Below the pieces are notes generated by a model. It had not been told where the DNA came from. It made no database searches and was given only the letters and a program-made list of their open reading frames with translations. This document shows positions 45,487 through 54,548 of a stretch of DNA of 64,000 nt, one piece after another. This DNA comes from DSNY01 sp040752195 (GTDB lineage: Bacteria > Pseudomonadota > Gammaproteobacteria > Burkholderiales > Burkholderiaceae_F), in contig JBFMFC010000003.1 in NCBI GenBank assembly GCA_040752195.1, positions 1 to 64,000 of the forward strand, given 5' to 3'. A program made the translations under genes and the position numbers. The first letter of the stretch is position 1; every line of letters starts with the position of its first letter.

Positions 45487-47046
45487 TCACATCACCGCGC
45501 CGACCTGCCACGGCACGAACTCCTGCTGACCGTAGCCGTGCAGTTCGCTCTTGCTTCTGCGGCCCGACGCGGTCTCGAGGATCAGGTCGAAGATGCGCGC
45601 GCCGACCTCCTCGATCGTCGCCTGCCCGTCGGCGATCTCGCCGCAGTTGAGGTCGATGTCCTCCGGCTGCCGGCGCGCGAGCTCGCTGTTGGTCGCCAGC
45701 TTCAGCGACGGCGCCGGTGCGCAGCCGTAGGCCGAGCCGCGGCCGGTCGTGAAGACGATCATGTTCGCGCCGCCCGCGACCTGGCCGGTGGCGGACACCG
45801 GGTCGTAGCCGGGCGTGTCCATGTAGACGAATCCTTTCGCGGTCACGGGCTGCGCGTACTCGTACACCTCGACCAGGTTGGTCGTCCCGCCCTTGGCAAC
45901 CGCGCCGAGCGACTTCTCCAGGATCGTGGTCAGTCCGCCGGCCTTGTTGCCGGGCGACGGGTTGTTGTTCATCTCGCCGCGGTTGCGCGCGCAGTAGTCC
46001 TCCCACCACCTGATCCGCGCGACGAGCTTCTCGCCGACCTCGCGCGTGACCGCGCGCCGCGTCAGCAGGTGCTCGGCGCCGTAGATCTCGGGCGTCTCCG
46101 ACAGGATCGCGGTGCCGCCGTGCGCGACCAGCCGGTCGACCGCGTTGCCGAGCGCGGGGTTCGCGGTGATGCCCGAATAACCGTCCGAGCCGCCGCATTG
46201 CAGCCCGAGCATCAGGTGGCTCGCGGCAACGGGCTGCCGGCGAACGCGATTGACGGCCGGAAGCATCTCGCGCACGAGCGCCACGCCGCGCGTGATCGCG
46301 CTGGCGGTGCCGCCGACATCCTGCAGGTTGTACGTGCGCAGCGCGTCGCCTTCGCGCAGGTTCTGCGCGCCGAGCAAGGCGCTGACCTGGTTGGCTTCGC
46401 AGCCGAGCCCGACGACGAGCACCGCGCCGAAGTTCGCATGCCGCGCGTAACCGCCGAGCGTGCGGCGCAAAATCGTCATCGCCTCGTCCATGTCCATGCC
46501 GCAGCCCGTTCCGTGCGTCAGCGCGACGACGCCGTCGACGTTCGGGAAGTCAGCGAGCGCCTCGGGAAACACTTCGCGGCGGAAGCGGTCAGCGATCGCG
46601 CGCGCGACCGTGGCCGAGCAGTTCACCGTCGACAGGATGCCGATGTAGTTGCGCGTGGCCACGCGCCCGTCGGCGCGGACGATGCCGTCGAAAGTCGCGG
46701 GCCGCTCGACGTACCGGGTCGGCTTGACGTCGGCGCAGAACGCATAGTCGCGCTCGAAAGCGCCGTGCTGCTCGCCGATGCCGAGGTTGTGCAGGTGGAC
46801 GTGCTCGCCCGCGCGGATGTCGCGCGTGGCGAAGCCGATGATCTGGTTGTAGCGGCGCACGGCGGCGCCCGCGCGGATCGCGCGCGCCGCCACCTTGTGC
46901 CCCGCCGGCACGAGCCCGATCACGGTGACGCCCTCGCCCGGCAACGGCGTTCCCGACACGAGCTGCCGGCGCGCGATCACGACGTCGTCGTTCGGATGAA
47001 GGCGAAGGACGGGCGAGACTTCCGGGGCGGCGACGACTGCGGACAT
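45487..47046 (-). CDS. UxaA/GarD family dehydratase (altronate/galactarate dehydratase-like)
   Basis: A 519-aa enzyme with an N-terminal SAF domain (LVPAGHKVAARAIRAGAAVRRY) and the C-terminal dehydratase domain: GRVATRNYIGILSTVNCSATV, HGTGCGMDMDEA, LGLQCGGSDGYSGITANPALG and GEMNNNPSPGNKAGG. Such enzymes remove water from D-altronate or galactarate to make 2-keto-3-deoxy acids, using iron. The ATG with AAAAGGTG upstream was chosen; a GTG two codons earlier is possible. It sits between the TRAP membrane and binding-protein genes. Confidence 0.92.
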   Translation of the reverse strand: MSAVVAAPEVSPVLRLHPNDDVVIARRQLVSGTPLPGEGVTVIGLVPAGHKVAARAIRAGAAVRRYNQIIGFATRDIRAGEHVHLHNLGIGEQHGAFERDYAFCADVKPTRYVERPATFDGIVRADGRVATRNYIGILSTVNCSATVARAIADRFRREVFPEALADFPNVDGVVALTHGTGCGMDMDEAMTILRRTLGGYARHANFGAVLVVGLGCEANQVSALLGAQNLREGDALRTYNLQDVGGTASAITRGVALVREMLPAVNRVRRQPVAASHLMLGLQCGGSDGYSGITANPALGNAVDRLVAHGGTAILSETPEIYGAEHLLTRRAVTREVGEKLVARIRWWEDYCARNRGEMNNNPSPGNKAGGLTTILEKSLGAVAKGGTTNLVEVYEYAQPVTAKGFVYMDTPGYDPVSATGQVAGGANMIVFTTGRGSAYGCAPAPSLKLATNSELARRQPEDIDLNCGEIADGQATIEEVGARIFDLILETASGRRSKSELHGYGQQEFVPWQVGAVM

Positions 47047-47063
47047 GTTCACACCTTTTGCGT

Positions 47064-47095
47064 TCCCTCTCGCCGGCGATGGCGAAAGGGAGAGG
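47064..47095. repeat. REP-like inverted repeat, copy A
   Basis: CCCTCTCGCC, loop and GGCGAAAGGGAGAGG form an imperfect hairpin in the spacer between the dehydratase and dctM genes. It belongs to the CCCTCTC/GAGAGGG type also seen at 50814-50854 and 57140-57237. Confidence 0.6.
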
Positions 47096-47100
47096 TTTCC

Positions 47101-48504
47101 TTACATCAGCACCCTGGGCAGCCACAGGCTGATCGACGGCACGTACGTCACGAGGATCAGGCTCGCCAGCAGCGGCAGCAGCCACGGCAAAATCGCCATC
47201 GTGGTGCGCTCGAACGAAAGCTTCGAAACGCGCGCGAGCACGAACAGCACGAGCCCCATCGGCGGGTGCAGCAGGCCGATCATCAGGTTCAGCACCATGA
47301 CCAACCCGAAGTGCACCGGGTCGATCCCGAGCTGATGCACGATCGGCAGCAGCACCGGAACCAGGATCGTGATCGCGGCCGTGGGCTCCAGGAAGCAGCC
47401 GACGAACAGCATCAGCAGATTCGCGAGCAGCAGGAACATCCACGGATCGCTGGTGAACGCGAGCACCCATGCGGCGATCGACTCGGTCGTCCGCGTGACC
47501 GTCAGCATCCAGCCGAAGATCGACGCCGCGGCGACGATCAGCAGCACGGTCGCCGTCGTCTCGATCGTGTCCATCGACACCTTGACGAGCGTGCGCGCGC
47601 TCATCGTGCGGTACCACACCAGCCCGAGGAACAGCGCCCATACGCACGCGGCGATCGCGCCCTCGGTCGCGGTGAACACGCCCGAGGTCATCCCGCCGAT
47701 CAGCAGCACCGGCGTGAGGATCGGCAGCACCGCGTTGAAGCGGAACTTCCGGTCGGCGACCAGCAGCAGCGCCAGCGCGGCCGCGACCGCGGCGCTTGGC
47801 ATCGCACCGGCCTGGGTGGCGGCCCAGATCGCCACCGGAAACGCCGCGACGATCGCAAGCTCCAGCACTGCCTTGCCGAGCTTCGCCCACTGGAACCGCG
47901 TGTCGCTGCCAAACCCGCGCGTGTGCGCGTAGTAAGCGACGGTCGCCATCATCAGCAACGCCATCACAAGCCCGGGAAGCAGGCCCGCCAGAAAGAGCGC
48001 GCCGACCGACACGTTGGCGAACATCGCATAGATCACGAACGGCAGCGACGGCGGAATGATCGGGCCGAGCGTGGCCGACGCCGCGGTCACGCCGACCGCG
48101 AATTCGGCCGAGTAGCCGTGATCGCGCATCGCCTTGATCTCGATCGTGCCGAGCCCCGCCGCGTCGGCGATCGCCGTGCCCGACATGCCGGCGAACACCA
48201 TCGACCCGACGACGTTGACGTGGCCGAGCCCGCCTTTGAGCCAGCCGACGAGCGCGAGCGCGAAGTTGTAGATCCGGTTGGTGATACCGGCCGAGTTCAT
48301 CAGGTTGCCGGCCAGCACGAAAAACGGCACCGCGAGCAGCGGAAACGAATCGATGCCGTTGACCATGCGGTGGATCACGACGAAGTCGGGCACGTTGCCC
48401 GACACCAGCACGTAGATCAGCGACGAACCCGCCATCGCGATCGCGACGGGAACGCCCGCGCCCATCAGCGCGAGGAAGGTCAGCTTGAACCCGGCCGGTG
48501 TCAT
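47101..48504 (-). CDS. dctM: TRAP transporter large permease (DctM type)
   Basis: A 467-aa inner-membrane protein with 12 or more helices. DctM signatures: AVPFFVLAGNLMNSAGIT, GGLGHVNVVGSMVFAGMSGTAIADAAGLG and ATLGPIIPPSLPFVIYA. It drives solute uptake with the sodium or proton gradient. The ATG (MTPAGFKLTFLAL) was chosen over one 27 codons upstream. It starts 25 bases after the dctQ stop. Confidence 0.95.
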   Translation of the reverse strand: MTPAGFKLTFLALMGAGVPVAIAMAGSSLIYVLVSGNVPDFVVIHRMVNGIDSFPLLAVPFFVLAGNLMNSAGITNRIYNFALALVGWLKGGLGHVNVVGSMVFAGMSGTAIADAAGLGTIEIKAMRDHGYSAEFAVGVTAASATLGPIIPPSLPFVIYAMFANVSVGALFLAGLLPGLVMALLMMATVAYYAHTRGFGSDTRFQWAKLGKAVLELAIVAAFPVAIWAATQAGAMPSAAVAAALALLLVADRKFRFNAVLPILTPVLLIGGMTSGVFTATEGAIAACVWALFLGLVWYRTMSARTLVKVSMDTIETTATVLLIVAAASIFGWMLTVTRTTESIAAWVLAFTSDPWMFLLLANLLMLFVGCFLEPTAAITILVPVLLPIVHQLGIDPVHFGLVMVLNLMIGLLHPPMGLVLFVLARVSKLSFERTTMAILPWLLPLLASLILVTYVPSISLWLPRVLM

Positions 48505-48529
48505 CGTCGCTCCCGTCTTTCGCCCGCCG

Positions 48530-49111
48530 TCACGCGGTCGCCTCGGGGGTTTCGTGCAGTTCGGGGCGTTCGAGCACCGATGCACCGCGCCGCCAGTTGG
48601 CCAGCGCGACCTGCGCCGCGCGCCAGGTCATCAGCGCGAAGCCGAACAGCACGACGGCATAGACGACCCCGATCGGCCAGTCGACGACCGACATCGGCTG
48701 CCCGCCGATTCGCATCATCAGCGCCGCGGTCAGGTACACCGCGTACGCGAAGAAGGCGATCCGCACGACGTCGACGAGCGTGGCCAGCACCCGCGTCAGC
48801 GGCTTCGGCAGCACGCGGTAGAAGAAGTCGACCTGGACGTGGTTGTTCTTGCGCACCGCGATCGCCGCGCCGACGAACACCGTGCAGATCAGCAGGTAGC
48901 GCGCGATCTCCTCGGTCCACGACGCCGAATCGTTCAGCGCGTAGCGCGTGAAGAACTGCAGGAACACCACCGCGGCGAGCAGCCAGAAGAACGCGAGCGC
49001 GATCCAGTCCTCGAAGCGGTAGATCCGCAGATCGACCGGCTGGTCATGCACGTCGAACGTGCCGTCGGCTGCCAGCACGTGTTTGTCGGTCACGCCCGTC
49101 TTCTCACTCAC
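48530..49111 (-). CDS. dctQ: TRAP transporter small permease (DctQ type)
   Basis: A 193-aa inner-membrane protein with four helices. FFTRYALNDSASWTEEIARYLLICTVFVGAAIAVRKNNHVQVDFFY is the DctQ core and was recognised piecewise. It starts at GTG and overlaps the regulator gene by eight bases, so the regulator and transporter are cotranscribed. Confidence 0.93.
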   Translation of the reverse strand: MSEKTGVTDKHVLAADGTFDVHDQPVDLRIYRFEDWIALAFFWLLAAVVFLQFFTRYALNDSASWTEEIARYLLICTVFVGAAIAVRKNNHVQVDFFYRVLPKPLTRVLATLVDVVRIAFFAYAVYLTAALMMRIGGQPMSVVDWPIGVVYAVVLFGFALMTWRAAQVALANWRRGASVLERPELHETPEATA

Positions 49112-49862
49112 CTCTACTCCCCCGTCCGGCGGCCCGTGAACCCGGCCCCCGGTTCCGATTGAAGCTCACCTTGAAACGCTTGGCGGCCATGTCGAGATGC
49201 CTGCGCATCGCAGCGCGCGCCGCGGCGGGATCGCCCGACTCGATCGCCGCCAGGATCGCCTCATGCTCGGCGATCGCCGCCCGCCACAGCGCCGGCGTGT
49301 CGAAGTGGTGCTCGAGTCTCAGGAACAGCGGGCCCGTCCGCTGCGCCCACAGCGTGCGCACCAGCATCGCCAGCGCGCTGTTGCCGCTCGCGTCGGCGAC
49401 GCACTCGTGGAAGCGCTGATCGCCTTCGAGCGGGACGACGTTGCGCCTGCCGTCGATGCGCATCGACGCGAGCGCCGCCTTCATCTGCCGCACCTGCGCC
49501 GCGCTCGCGTGGCGCGCCGCCTGCGCCGCGCATTCGGACTCGACCAGGCGGCGCGCGTCGATCAACTCGAACGGGCCCGAGTCGGGCGGCAGCGCCGGTT
49601 TGCCGGCGCGGCCGCCGGAGCGGCGCGACTGCGCGCTCGTCACGTACACGCCGGAGCCGATGCGAACCTCGACGAAGCCCTCGACCTCGAGCGCGATCAG
49701 CGCCTCGCGCACCGACGGGCGGCTGACGCCGAGTTGTTTGGCCAGATCGCGCTCCGGCGGCAGCCGCGATCCCGGCTTGAACTCGCCGCGCCTGATCAGC
49801 GCCGCGATCTGGTCAGCGATCTGGCGGTACAGACGGCGCGGTTCGAGGGCCTGGATCGGCAT
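49104..49862 (-). CDS. FadR-subfamily GntR transcriptional regulator
   Basis: A 252-aa regulator with an N-terminal winged helix-turn-helix (LYRQIADQIAALIRRGEFKPGSRLPPERDLAKQLGVSRPSVREALIALEVEGFVEVR, seen in parts) and a C-terminal FCD ligand domain with the metal-site His residues (FHECVADASGN, EHEAILAAIESGD, MRRHLDMA). FadR-type regulators of this group sense sugar acids or other carboxylates. It is first in the TRAP operon. A likely operator lies 103 bases upstream at 49965-49981, with an identical copy at 62689-62705. Confidence 0.94.
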   Translation of the reverse strand: MPIQALEPRRLYRQIADQIAALIRRGEFKPGSRLPPERDLAKQLGVSRPSVREALIALEVEGFVEVRIGSGVYVTSAQSRRSGGRAGKPALPPDSGPFELIDARRLVESECAAQAARHASAAQVRQMKAALASMRIDGRRNVVPLEGDQRFHECVADASGNSALAMLVRTLWAQRTGPLFLRLEHHFDTPALWRAAIAEHEAILAAIESGDPAAARAAMRRHLDMAAKRFKVSFNRNRGPGSRAAGRGSRGE

Positions 49863-49964
49863 GCGGATCGTCGTCGCTTTGACTACGTGATTCGGCCGGG
49901 TTCGCGTCGTTTTCTGGACAAGTGCCGAACGCAGCCCTTACACTGGCCGCGCTTCGCATTGGTA

Positions 49965-49981
49965 AAGTGGTCAGGCCAATT
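49965..49981. promoter_or_regulatory. candidate GntR operator, copy 1
   Basis: AAGTGGTCAGGCCAATT is an imperfect palindrome with TGGT and CCA half-sites, like those of FadR-subfamily GntR operators. It lies in the divergent region between the regulator and the SDR gene. The same 17 bases recur at 62689-62705. Confidence 0.62.
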
Positions 49982-50059
49982 GGCCGGCAGCTTCACACAC
50001 GCGACCCGGCGGTGTCAAGGTCGGTCGCGCAACGACAAGATGGCGAAAGGGGGCGCTTC

Positions 50060-50809
50060 ATGGCAGGTCGACTCGCGGGCAAGACCGCACTCGTTACGGC
50101 AGCGGGACAGGGGATGGGGCGCGCCGGCGTGCTCGCCTTCGCGCGCGAAGGCGCGCGCGTGATCGCGACCGACGTCAAGCCCGACCTGCTGCAGTCGCTG
50201 CGCGATGCGGCGGCAACGATGCCGGTGTCGACGCGCGTGCTCGACGTGCTCGACGACCGCGCGGTGCAGGCCTGCGTCGACGAAGTCGGAGCGGTCGACA
50301 TTCTGTTCAACTGCGCCGGCTACGTGCACCAGGGAACGATCCTCGACTGCCGCGTCGAGGACTGGGACTACAGCTTCGATCTGAACGTGCGCAGCATGTT
50401 CGTGATGACCAAGGCGATGCTGCCGAAGATGATCGCGGCCGGCGGCGGCGTCATCCTGAACATGGCCTCGGTGCTCGGCGCGCAGAAAGCCGCGCCGAAC
50501 CGGCTCGCGTATTCGGCGAGCAAGGCCGCGGTCGCGGGCTTCACTCGCGCACTCGCGATCGACCACGTCAAGCAGGGGATCCGCGTCAACTGCGTCTGCC
50601 CCGGCACCGTCGACACGCCTTCGCTCGAAGAACGGATCCGCGCCTTCGCCGACCCGGCGCAGGCGCGCCGCGACTTCATCGCGCGCCAGCCGATGGGACG
50701 GCTCGCCACCGCCGAGGAGATCGCCGAAACCTTCGTCTACCTCGTCTCCGACGAGTCGTCGTTCATGACCGGACAGGCGATCTTCGTCGACGGCGGGATG
50801 AGTCTGTAG
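50060..50809 (+). CDS. SDR family dehydrogenase, BDH2/DHRS6-like, probable keto-deoxy sugar acid dehydrogenase
   Basis: A 249-aa short-chain dehydrogenase. It starts MAGRLAGKTALVTAAGQGMGRA (NAD motif), and has TRVLDVLDDRAVQ, FNCAGYVHQGTILDC, DWDYSFDLNVRSMFVMTKA, YSASKAAV (Tyr/Lys) and VCPGTVDTPSLEERI. These match the cytosolic 3-hydroxybutyrate dehydrogenase BDH2/DHRS6 group, which also includes bacterial 2-keto-3-deoxy-L-fuconate dehydrogenase. The FAH-family hydrolase next door favours the sugar acid role. The ATG was chosen 46 codons inside the open frame, at the family start. Confidence 0.9.
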   Translation: MAGRLAGKTALVTAAGQGMGRAGVLAFAREGARVIATDVKPDLLQSLRDAAATMPVSTRVLDVLDDRAVQACVDEVGAVDILFNCAGYVHQGTILDCRVEDWDYSFDLNVRSMFVMTKAMLPKMIAAGGGVILNMASVLGAQKAAPNRLAYSASKAAVAGFTRALAIDHVKQGIRVNCVCPGTVDTPSLEERIRAFADPAQARRDFIARQPMGRLATAEEIAETFVYLVSDESSFMTGQAIFVDGGMSL

Positions 50810-50813
50810 CGAA

Positions 50814-50854
50814 CCCTCTCTCCCCTGACCCTCTCCCGGTTTCCAGGGAGAGGG
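50814..50854. repeat. REP-like inverted repeat, copy B
   Basis: CCTCTCTCCCCTGACCCTC continues into CTCCCGG and pairs with CCAGGGAGAGGG. It fills the 68-bp spacer between the SDR and FAH genes. Confidence 0.65.
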
Positions 50855-50877
50855 AATTCAACTGCGAGGAATTGCGA

Positions 50878-51726
50878 ATGAAACTGCTCCGCTACGGCCC
50901 GAACGGCCATGAGAAGCCCGGACTGCTCGACGCCGACGGCAACATCCGTGATCTGTCGGGCATCGTCAGCGACATCGACTCGTGCGTGCTCGCGCCGAAG
51001 CGTCTGGCGCACCTGCGCAAGTTCGATCCGGCCAAGCTGCCGCTGGTCAGGGGCAGGCCGCGGCTCGGCGTGCCCTATGTCGGCATCGGCAAGTTCGTCG
51101 CGATCGGGCTGAACTACTCGGACCACGCCGCCGAAAGCAACATGCCGATCCCGAGCGAGCCGATCGTCTTCAACAAGTGGACGACCTGCATCACGGGGCC
51201 GAACGACGGCATCGTGATCCCGAAGAATTCGCACAAGACCGACTGGGAGGTCGAGCTCGGCGTGGTGATCGGCACGAAAGCGCAATACGTCGACGAGCGC
51301 GATGCGCTGAAGCACGTCGCCGGCTACTGCGTCGTCAACGACGTGTCGGAGCGCAACTTCCAGCTCGAGCGCGGCAGCCAGTGGGACCGCGGCAAGGGCT
51401 GCGACACCTTCGGTCCGATCGGCCCGTACCTGGTCACCTCGGACGAGATCGCCGACCCGCAGAATCTCGACATGTGGCTCGACGTCAACGGCGAGCGCAT
51501 GCAGACCGGCAACACGAAGACGATGATCTTCGGCGTCGCATATCTGGTTTCGTATCTGAGCCAGTTCATGACGCTGCTGCCCGGCGACATCATCACGACC
51601 GGCACGCCGCCCGGCGTGGGCATGGCGATGAAGCCACCGCGCTTCCTGCGCCCGGGCGACGAGGTCCGGCTGGGCATCGCCGGGCTCGGCGAGCAGCGGC
51701 AGAAGGTCGCCGCGTACGGGCAATGA
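50878..51726 (+). CDS. fumarylacetoacetate hydrolase family protein, probable 2,4-diketo-3-deoxy acid hydrolase
   Basis: A 282-aa enzyme of the FAH fold: an N-terminal domain (MKLLRYGPNGHEKPGLLDADG), then GLNYSDHAAESNMP, IVFNKWTTCITGPND, and the metal-binding Glu residues in WEVELGVVIG and NDVSERNFQLE. TTGTPPGVGMAM closes the site. GCGAGGA precedes the ATG. In non-phosphorylative L-fucose, L-rhamnose and pentose pathways such enzymes split 2,4-diketo-3-deoxy acids to pyruvate plus a hydroxy acid. The upstream SDR could make that diketone. Confidence 0.92.
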   Translation: MKLLRYGPNGHEKPGLLDADGNIRDLSGIVSDIDSCVLAPKRLAHLRKFDPAKLPLVRGRPRLGVPYVGIGKFVAIGLNYSDHAAESNMPIPSEPIVFNKWTTCITGPNDGIVIPKNSHKTDWEVELGVVIGTKAQYVDERDALKHVAGYCVVNDVSERNFQLERGSQWDRGKGCDTFGPIGPYLVTSDEIADPQNLDMWLDVNGERMQTGNTKTMIFGVAYLVSYLSQFMTLLPGDIITTGTPPGVGMAMKPPRFLRPGDEVRLGIAGLGEQRQKVAAYGQ

Positions 51727-51770
51727 CCGCTCGCCGCTTCGAGCCCCTCTTTCGTACAGGCGGGTGAGCG

Positions 51771-52814
51771 ATGCGCGCCGTGGAAAAAGTCGATCACGCA
51801 TCGCTCGCGAACTGGGGCGCAGCGTGCCTGCGCGCGGTCGGTTGCGGCGACGAGGACGCACGCACGGTCGCCGATGCGCTCGTGCAGACGAGCCTGTGGG
51901 GAATCGACTCGCACGGCGTCGCGCGGCTGCCGCACTACCTCGCGCGCATCCGCGCCGGCTCGATCGAACCGCGTCCGCGCTACACGGTCACGCGAACCGC
52001 GCCGGGCACGGCGCAGTTCGACGGCGGCCACGGGCTCGGCATCGCCGCGGCATTCGCCGCGATGGCGCTGGCGCAGACGCTCGCGCGCGAGGCGGGCGTC
52101 GGCGCGGTCGGTCTGTGCGAATCGACGCACTGCGGCGCGATCGGCCTGTACACGCGGCAGGCGGCGCGCGACGGGCTCGTCGGGATCGCGTTCACGCACG
52201 CCGATTCGATCGTCGCGCCGGCACGCGGCACGCGCAAATTCCTCGGCACCAACCCGATCTCGATCGCTTTCCCGCGCGCCGGCGGCGCGCCGCTGTGCCT
52301 GGACATGGCCACCAGCGCGATCCCGTGGAACCGCGTGATGAACGCGCGCCGCGAAGGCCAGCGGTTGCCCGCCGACGTCGCCCTCGACGAGCACGGGCAT
52401 CCGACGCAGGACGCGCATGCGGCCGCCGCGCTCGTTCCGCTCGGCGGCGCATCCTACGGCCACAAGGGCTATGCGCTCGCGCTGATGATCGACCTACTGT
52501 GCGGGCCGCTCAACGGCATGGCTTTCGCCGACCGCATCGCGCCGATGTTCGGCGACCTGACGCAGCGGCGCCGTCTGGGCGGGTTGATGATCGCGCTCGA
52601 CCCCGCGCGGTTCGCCGGCGGCGCGACGCTCGCACAGCGCGTGGCCGAGGTGGTCGACGCCATCCGCCGCCAGCCCGGCGACGTGCTCTATCCCGGCGAA
52701 CCCGAGGAACGCGCCGAAGCGCAACGGCGCGGCGAAGGCATTCCGATCGAACCCGGGCTGCGCGCCGAGTTCGACGATTGGGCGCGACGCCTCGGCGTCG
52801 CACCGCTGCGATGA
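51771..52814 (+). CDS. Ldh2/malate-L-lactate/L-sulfolactate dehydrogenase family oxidoreductase
   Basis: A 347-aa NAD(P)-dependent enzyme of the Ldh2 (MDH2_LDH) family, which lacks a Rossmann fold. LVQTSLWGIDSHGVARLPHYL, SLCESTHCGAIG-like sequence (here GLCESTHCGAIGLYT), LGTNPISIAFP, LDMATSAIPWNRV and GGASYGHKGYALALMIDLL are all family features. It reduces or oxidises a 2-keto or 2-hydroxy acid. Its stop overlaps the next gene as ATGA. Confidence 0.92.
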   Translation: MRAVEKVDHASLANWGAACLRAVGCGDEDARTVADALVQTSLWGIDSHGVARLPHYLARIRAGSIEPRPRYTVTRTAPGTAQFDGGHGLGIAAAFAAMALAQTLAREAGVGAVGLCESTHCGAIGLYTRQAARDGLVGIAFTHADSIVAPARGTRKFLGTNPISIAFPRAGGAPLCLDMATSAIPWNRVMNARREGQRLPADVALDEHGHPTQDAHAAAALVPLGGASYGHKGYALALMIDLLCGPLNGMAFADRIAPMFGDLTQRRRLGGLMIALDPARFAGGATLAQRVAEVVDAIRRQPGDVLYPGEPEERAEAQRRGEGIPIEPGLRAEFDDWARRLGVAPLR

Positions 52815-53746
52815 AGCCCGCACTGCTGCTGGTTTCGCCGATCCATGCGCCGACGCAGGCGCGGCTCGAGAGCGATTACCGCGTGATGCGCTGGTACGAC
52901 GCGCCGGACCGCGCGGCGCTGCTCGAACGGGCCGCGCCCGAGGCGCGGGTGGCGGTCACGAGCGGCGGCGCCGGGATGAAGGCCGAACTGATCGATGCGC
53001 TGCCCCGGCTCGAGCTGATTGCCTGCTTCGGCGTGGGCGTGGACGCGATCGACCTGGCCGCCGCCCGCGCACGCGGCATCCGTGTCACCAACACGCCGGA
53101 CGTGCTGACCGACGACGTCGCCGACCTCGCGCTCGGGCTGATCCTCGCGACCGTCCGGCGCATCGTCGCAGCCGACCGCTACGTGCGCGAAGGACGCTGG
53201 CTCAAGGGGCCGATGGCGCTGACCGGCCGCATGAAAGGCACCCGCCTCGGCATCGTCGGCATGGGCCGCATCGGGCAGGCGATCGCCCAGCGCGCGGCGG
53301 TCTTCGGCATGGACATCGCCTACTTCGGCCCGAATCCGAAGCCCGTGCCGTGGCGTTACGAAGCGGATCTGGTCGCCCTCGCGCGCGAATGCGCGGTGCT
53401 GGTCGTCGCGTGCCCCGGCGGCGAGTCGACTCGCGGGCTGATCGGCCGCGCGGTGCTCGACGCGCTCGGCCCGGCGGGCATCCTGGTCAACATCGCGCGC
53501 GGCTCGGTCGTCGACGAGGACGCGCTCGTGGCCGCGCTCGCGAGCGGACGCCTGGGCGGCGCCGGACTCGACGTGTTCGCCGACGAGCCGCGCGTGCCGG
53601 CCGCGCTGCTCGCGCTCGACAACGTCGTGCTGCAGCCGCATCAGGGCAGCGCCACGCACGCCACGCGCGGCGCGATGGGACAACTCGTCCTCGACAACGT
53701 CGAGGCCTTTTTCGCCGGGCGGCCGCTGCGGACGCCGGTGACCTGA
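52811..53746 (+). CDS. D-isomer specific 2-hydroxyacid dehydrogenase
   Basis: A 311-aa NAD(P)-dependent enzyme of the GhrB/hydroxypyruvate reductase group. The nucleotide-binding LGIVGMGRIGQAIAQ and the catalytic Arg (VNIARGSVVDEDAL), Glu (LDVFADEPRVPAAL) and His (LQPHQGSATHATRGAM) are present. It overlaps the Ldh2-family gene upstream by four bases and precedes an SDR gene by 16, so it is part of the same plus-strand operon. Confidence 0.93.
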   Translation: MKPALLLVSPIHAPTQARLESDYRVMRWYDAPDRAALLERAAPEARVAVTSGGAGMKAELIDALPRLELIACFGVGVDAIDLAAARARGIRVTNTPDVLTDDVADLALGLILATVRRIVAADRYVREGRWLKGPMALTGRMKGTRLGIVGMGRIGQAIAQRAAVFGMDIAYFGPNPKPVPWRYEADLVALARECAVLVVACPGGESTRGLIGRAVLDALGPAGILVNIARGSVVDEDALVAALASGRLGGAGLDVFADEPRVPAALLALDNVVLQPHQGSATHATRGAMGQLVLDNVEAFFAGRPLRTPVT

Positions 53747-53762
53747 ACATGGAGGAGGTGCG

Positions 53763-54527
53763 ATGTTCGCCGATCTGAAAGGCAAGGTCGTGCTGATCAC
53801 GGGTGCCAGCACCGGTATCGGCGCGGCCGCGGCGCGCGCGTTCGGTCAGGCCGGCGCGCGCGTGGCGGTGCACTACCACGCGAGCGAAGCGCAGGCGCGC
53901 CAGGTCGCCGCCGACATCACCGCCGCGGGCGGCGCCGCGGCGCTTTTCCGCGCCAACGCCATGCAGCGCGACGAGCTGGTCCGGCTGGTCGACGAAGTGC
54001 TGCGGCACTACGGCCGCATCGACGTGCTGATCAACAACGCCGGCAACGTATTCGGGCGCAAACCCTTCGTCGACTGCGACGAGACCTTCGTCGACGAGAT
54101 CCTGCAACTGAACGTGCGTTCGGTCGTCACGCTGTGCCGCGCGATCGTGCCGGTGTTCCGAAAGCAAAGAAGCGGCAACATCATCAACGTCACGTCGATC
54201 GCCGCGCGCAACGGCGGCGGGCCGGGGGTGGCGCTGTACGCGGCGACCAAGGGCTTCGTCAGCACGCTGACGCGCGGGCTCGCCAAGGAACTGGTCGGCG
54301 ACAACGTCCGCGTCAACGGCGTGGCACCCGGCGTGATCATCACGCCGCTGCACGACCGGCACACGCCGCCGGCCACGCTCGACGCGCTGCGCGCGACGAT
54401 CCCGATGGGGCGGCTGGGCACGCCCGAAGAGTGCGCCGGTGCGTTCCTGTATCTCGCTTCCGACGCGGCGAGCAGCTACGTGACCGGGCAGATCATCGAG
54501 GTCAACGGCGGGCAACTGATGCCCTGA
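53763..54527 (+). CDS. SDR family oxidoreductase
   Basis: A 254-aa short-chain dehydrogenase: NAD(P) motif TGASTGIGAAAA near residues 14-25, INNAGNVFGRKP, catalytic NVTSIAARNGGG and YAATKGFV, and C-terminal GRLGTPEECAGAFLYLASDAASSYVTGQ. A very strong ribosome binding site (GGAGGAGGTG) precedes the ATG. Last gene of the plus-strand operon; its end faces another SDR gene 21 bases away. The substrate is not predictable. Confidence 0.92.
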   Translation: MFADLKGKVVLITGASTGIGAAAARAFGQAGARVAVHYHASEAQARQVAADITAAGGAAALFRANAMQRDELVRLVDEVLRHYGRIDVLINNAGNVFGRKPFVDCDETFVDEILQLNVRSVVTLCRAIVPVFRKQRSGNIINVTSIAARNGGGPGVALYAATKGFVSTLTRGLAKELVGDNVRVNGVAPGVIITPLHDRHTPPATLDALRATIPMGRLGTPEECAGAFLYLASDAASSYVTGQIIEVNGGQLMP

Positions 54528-54548
54528 CCGCTGCCGCGGCGGTTGCGA

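Noticed and set aside
45340..48951. 1203-codon open frame on the plus strand opposite the TRAP operon
   Set aside because: Antisense to dctP, the dehydratase and dctM, all with clear motifs; the translation is His/Asp/Arg-rich and resembles nothing.
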